NCBI GenBank assembly: GCA_900555805.1
Contig: USMJ01000083.1
Span: 1-6,168, forward strand
Direction of reading: 5' to 3'
Length of the DNA: 6,168 nucleotides
From: an uncultured Oscillospiraceae bacterium
Lineage (GTDB): Bacteria > Bacillota > Clostridia > Oscillospirales > Acutalibacteraceae
In this document: in pieces, positions 6,060 to 6,168 of the stretch
How the letters are laid out: each line of letters starts with the position of its first letter
How positions within the stretch are numbered: the first letter of the stretch is position 1
Position numbers and translations under genes: made by a program
Notes under the pieces: generated by a model
What the model saw: only the letters and a program-made list of their open reading frames with translations
What the model was told of the DNA's origin: nothing
Databases searched by the model: none

Positions 6060-6075
6060 ACGGCGTCCGTTTTTT
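6060..6075 (+). terminator. Small hairpin with T run after tig
   Basis: ACGG (6060-6063) pairs with CCGT (6067-6070) across a 3-base loop, and the 3' arm runs into TTTTTT (6070-6075). The stem is short, but the position directly after the large hairpin and the clean T run fit a Rho-independent terminator for tig, possibly acting together with that hairpin. Confidence 0.45.
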
Positions 6076-6168
6076 AGGTACGCCCGAATGACTGCTTTCG
6101 GTCGGTTGAATACTCGGCTTGAAAGTTTAAGCTTAACCAAAAATAGAGAAGAAAAGTGCGCACACCGC
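6076..6168. other. Non-coding right edge
   Basis: There is no gene in the last 93 bases. Visible items are a weak 5-bp stem CCGAA/TTCGG (6084-6088 with 6097-6101), a TTGAAA box at 6119-6124 without a convincing -10 partner, a 10-base palindrome TTAAGCTTAA (6127-6136) and an 8-base palindrome GTGCGCAC (6156-6163). This may be the upstream region of the next gene, beyond the window. Confidence 0.4.

Noticed and set aside
6106..6147. Possible promoter for a gene beyond the right edge (TTGAAT or TTGAAA boxes)
   Set aside because: No acceptable -10 box lies 16-18 bases downstream of either box, so it was not listed as a promoter.

Overview
The window looks like a chromosomal housekeeping segment of a low-to-mid GC Bacillota, most likely a Clostridia member of the Ruminococcaceae/Oscillospirales type. 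The grounds are strong GGAGG/AGGTG-type ribosome binding sites, extended -10 promoters, the rnhB-yraN pair, and a trigger factor with a Lys/Ala/Glu-rich tail. This placement is an inference from gene style, not from a marker gene. All six recognisable genes lie on the + strand and none is broken.

Layout. Bases 1-401 hold no gene I can support. Bases 1-60 are very GC-rich (75%) and fold into two back-to-back 8-bp hairpins, with a third at 70-93. Bases 101-401 are AT-richer and contain a possible promoter (145-173) followed by two hairpins (194-223 and 246-300), the second followed by a T-rich stretch. This could be a leader RNA of rnhB or a small RNA. Bases 402-1377 encode RNase HII (rnhB) and a YraN/UPF0102 nuclease-fold protein, four bases apart. 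Bases 1439-2311 encode an M19 membrane-dipeptidase-family metallopeptidase, 2357-3853 threonine synthase (thrC), and 3863-4555 a calcineurin-like metallophosphoesterase that starts at TTG. Bases 4638-5978 encode trigger factor (tig) from its own extended -10 promoter. After tig come a large hairpin, a small hairpin with a T run, and about 90 bases of non-coding sequence to the right edge.

How the genes work together. rnhB and yraN form a nucleic-acid maintenance pair. The dipeptidase, thrC and phosphoesterase are closely spaced and could be read together, but no shared pathway is evident apart from general amino-acid and peptide metabolism. tig is a separate, probably highly expressed unit, and in many Firmicutes it is followed by clpP/clpX, which would lie beyond the right edge.

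Novelty. I found no mobile element, CRISPR array, defence system or undescribed multi-gene system. The least explained parts are the structured non-coding stretch upstream of rnhB and the hairpin with a tandem GTGCGCCC loop downstream of tig. Start sites were set from ribosome binding sites and promoters: tig begins at 4638 rather than 4599, the dipeptidase at 1439 rather than 1427, and the phosphoesterase at TTG 3863.
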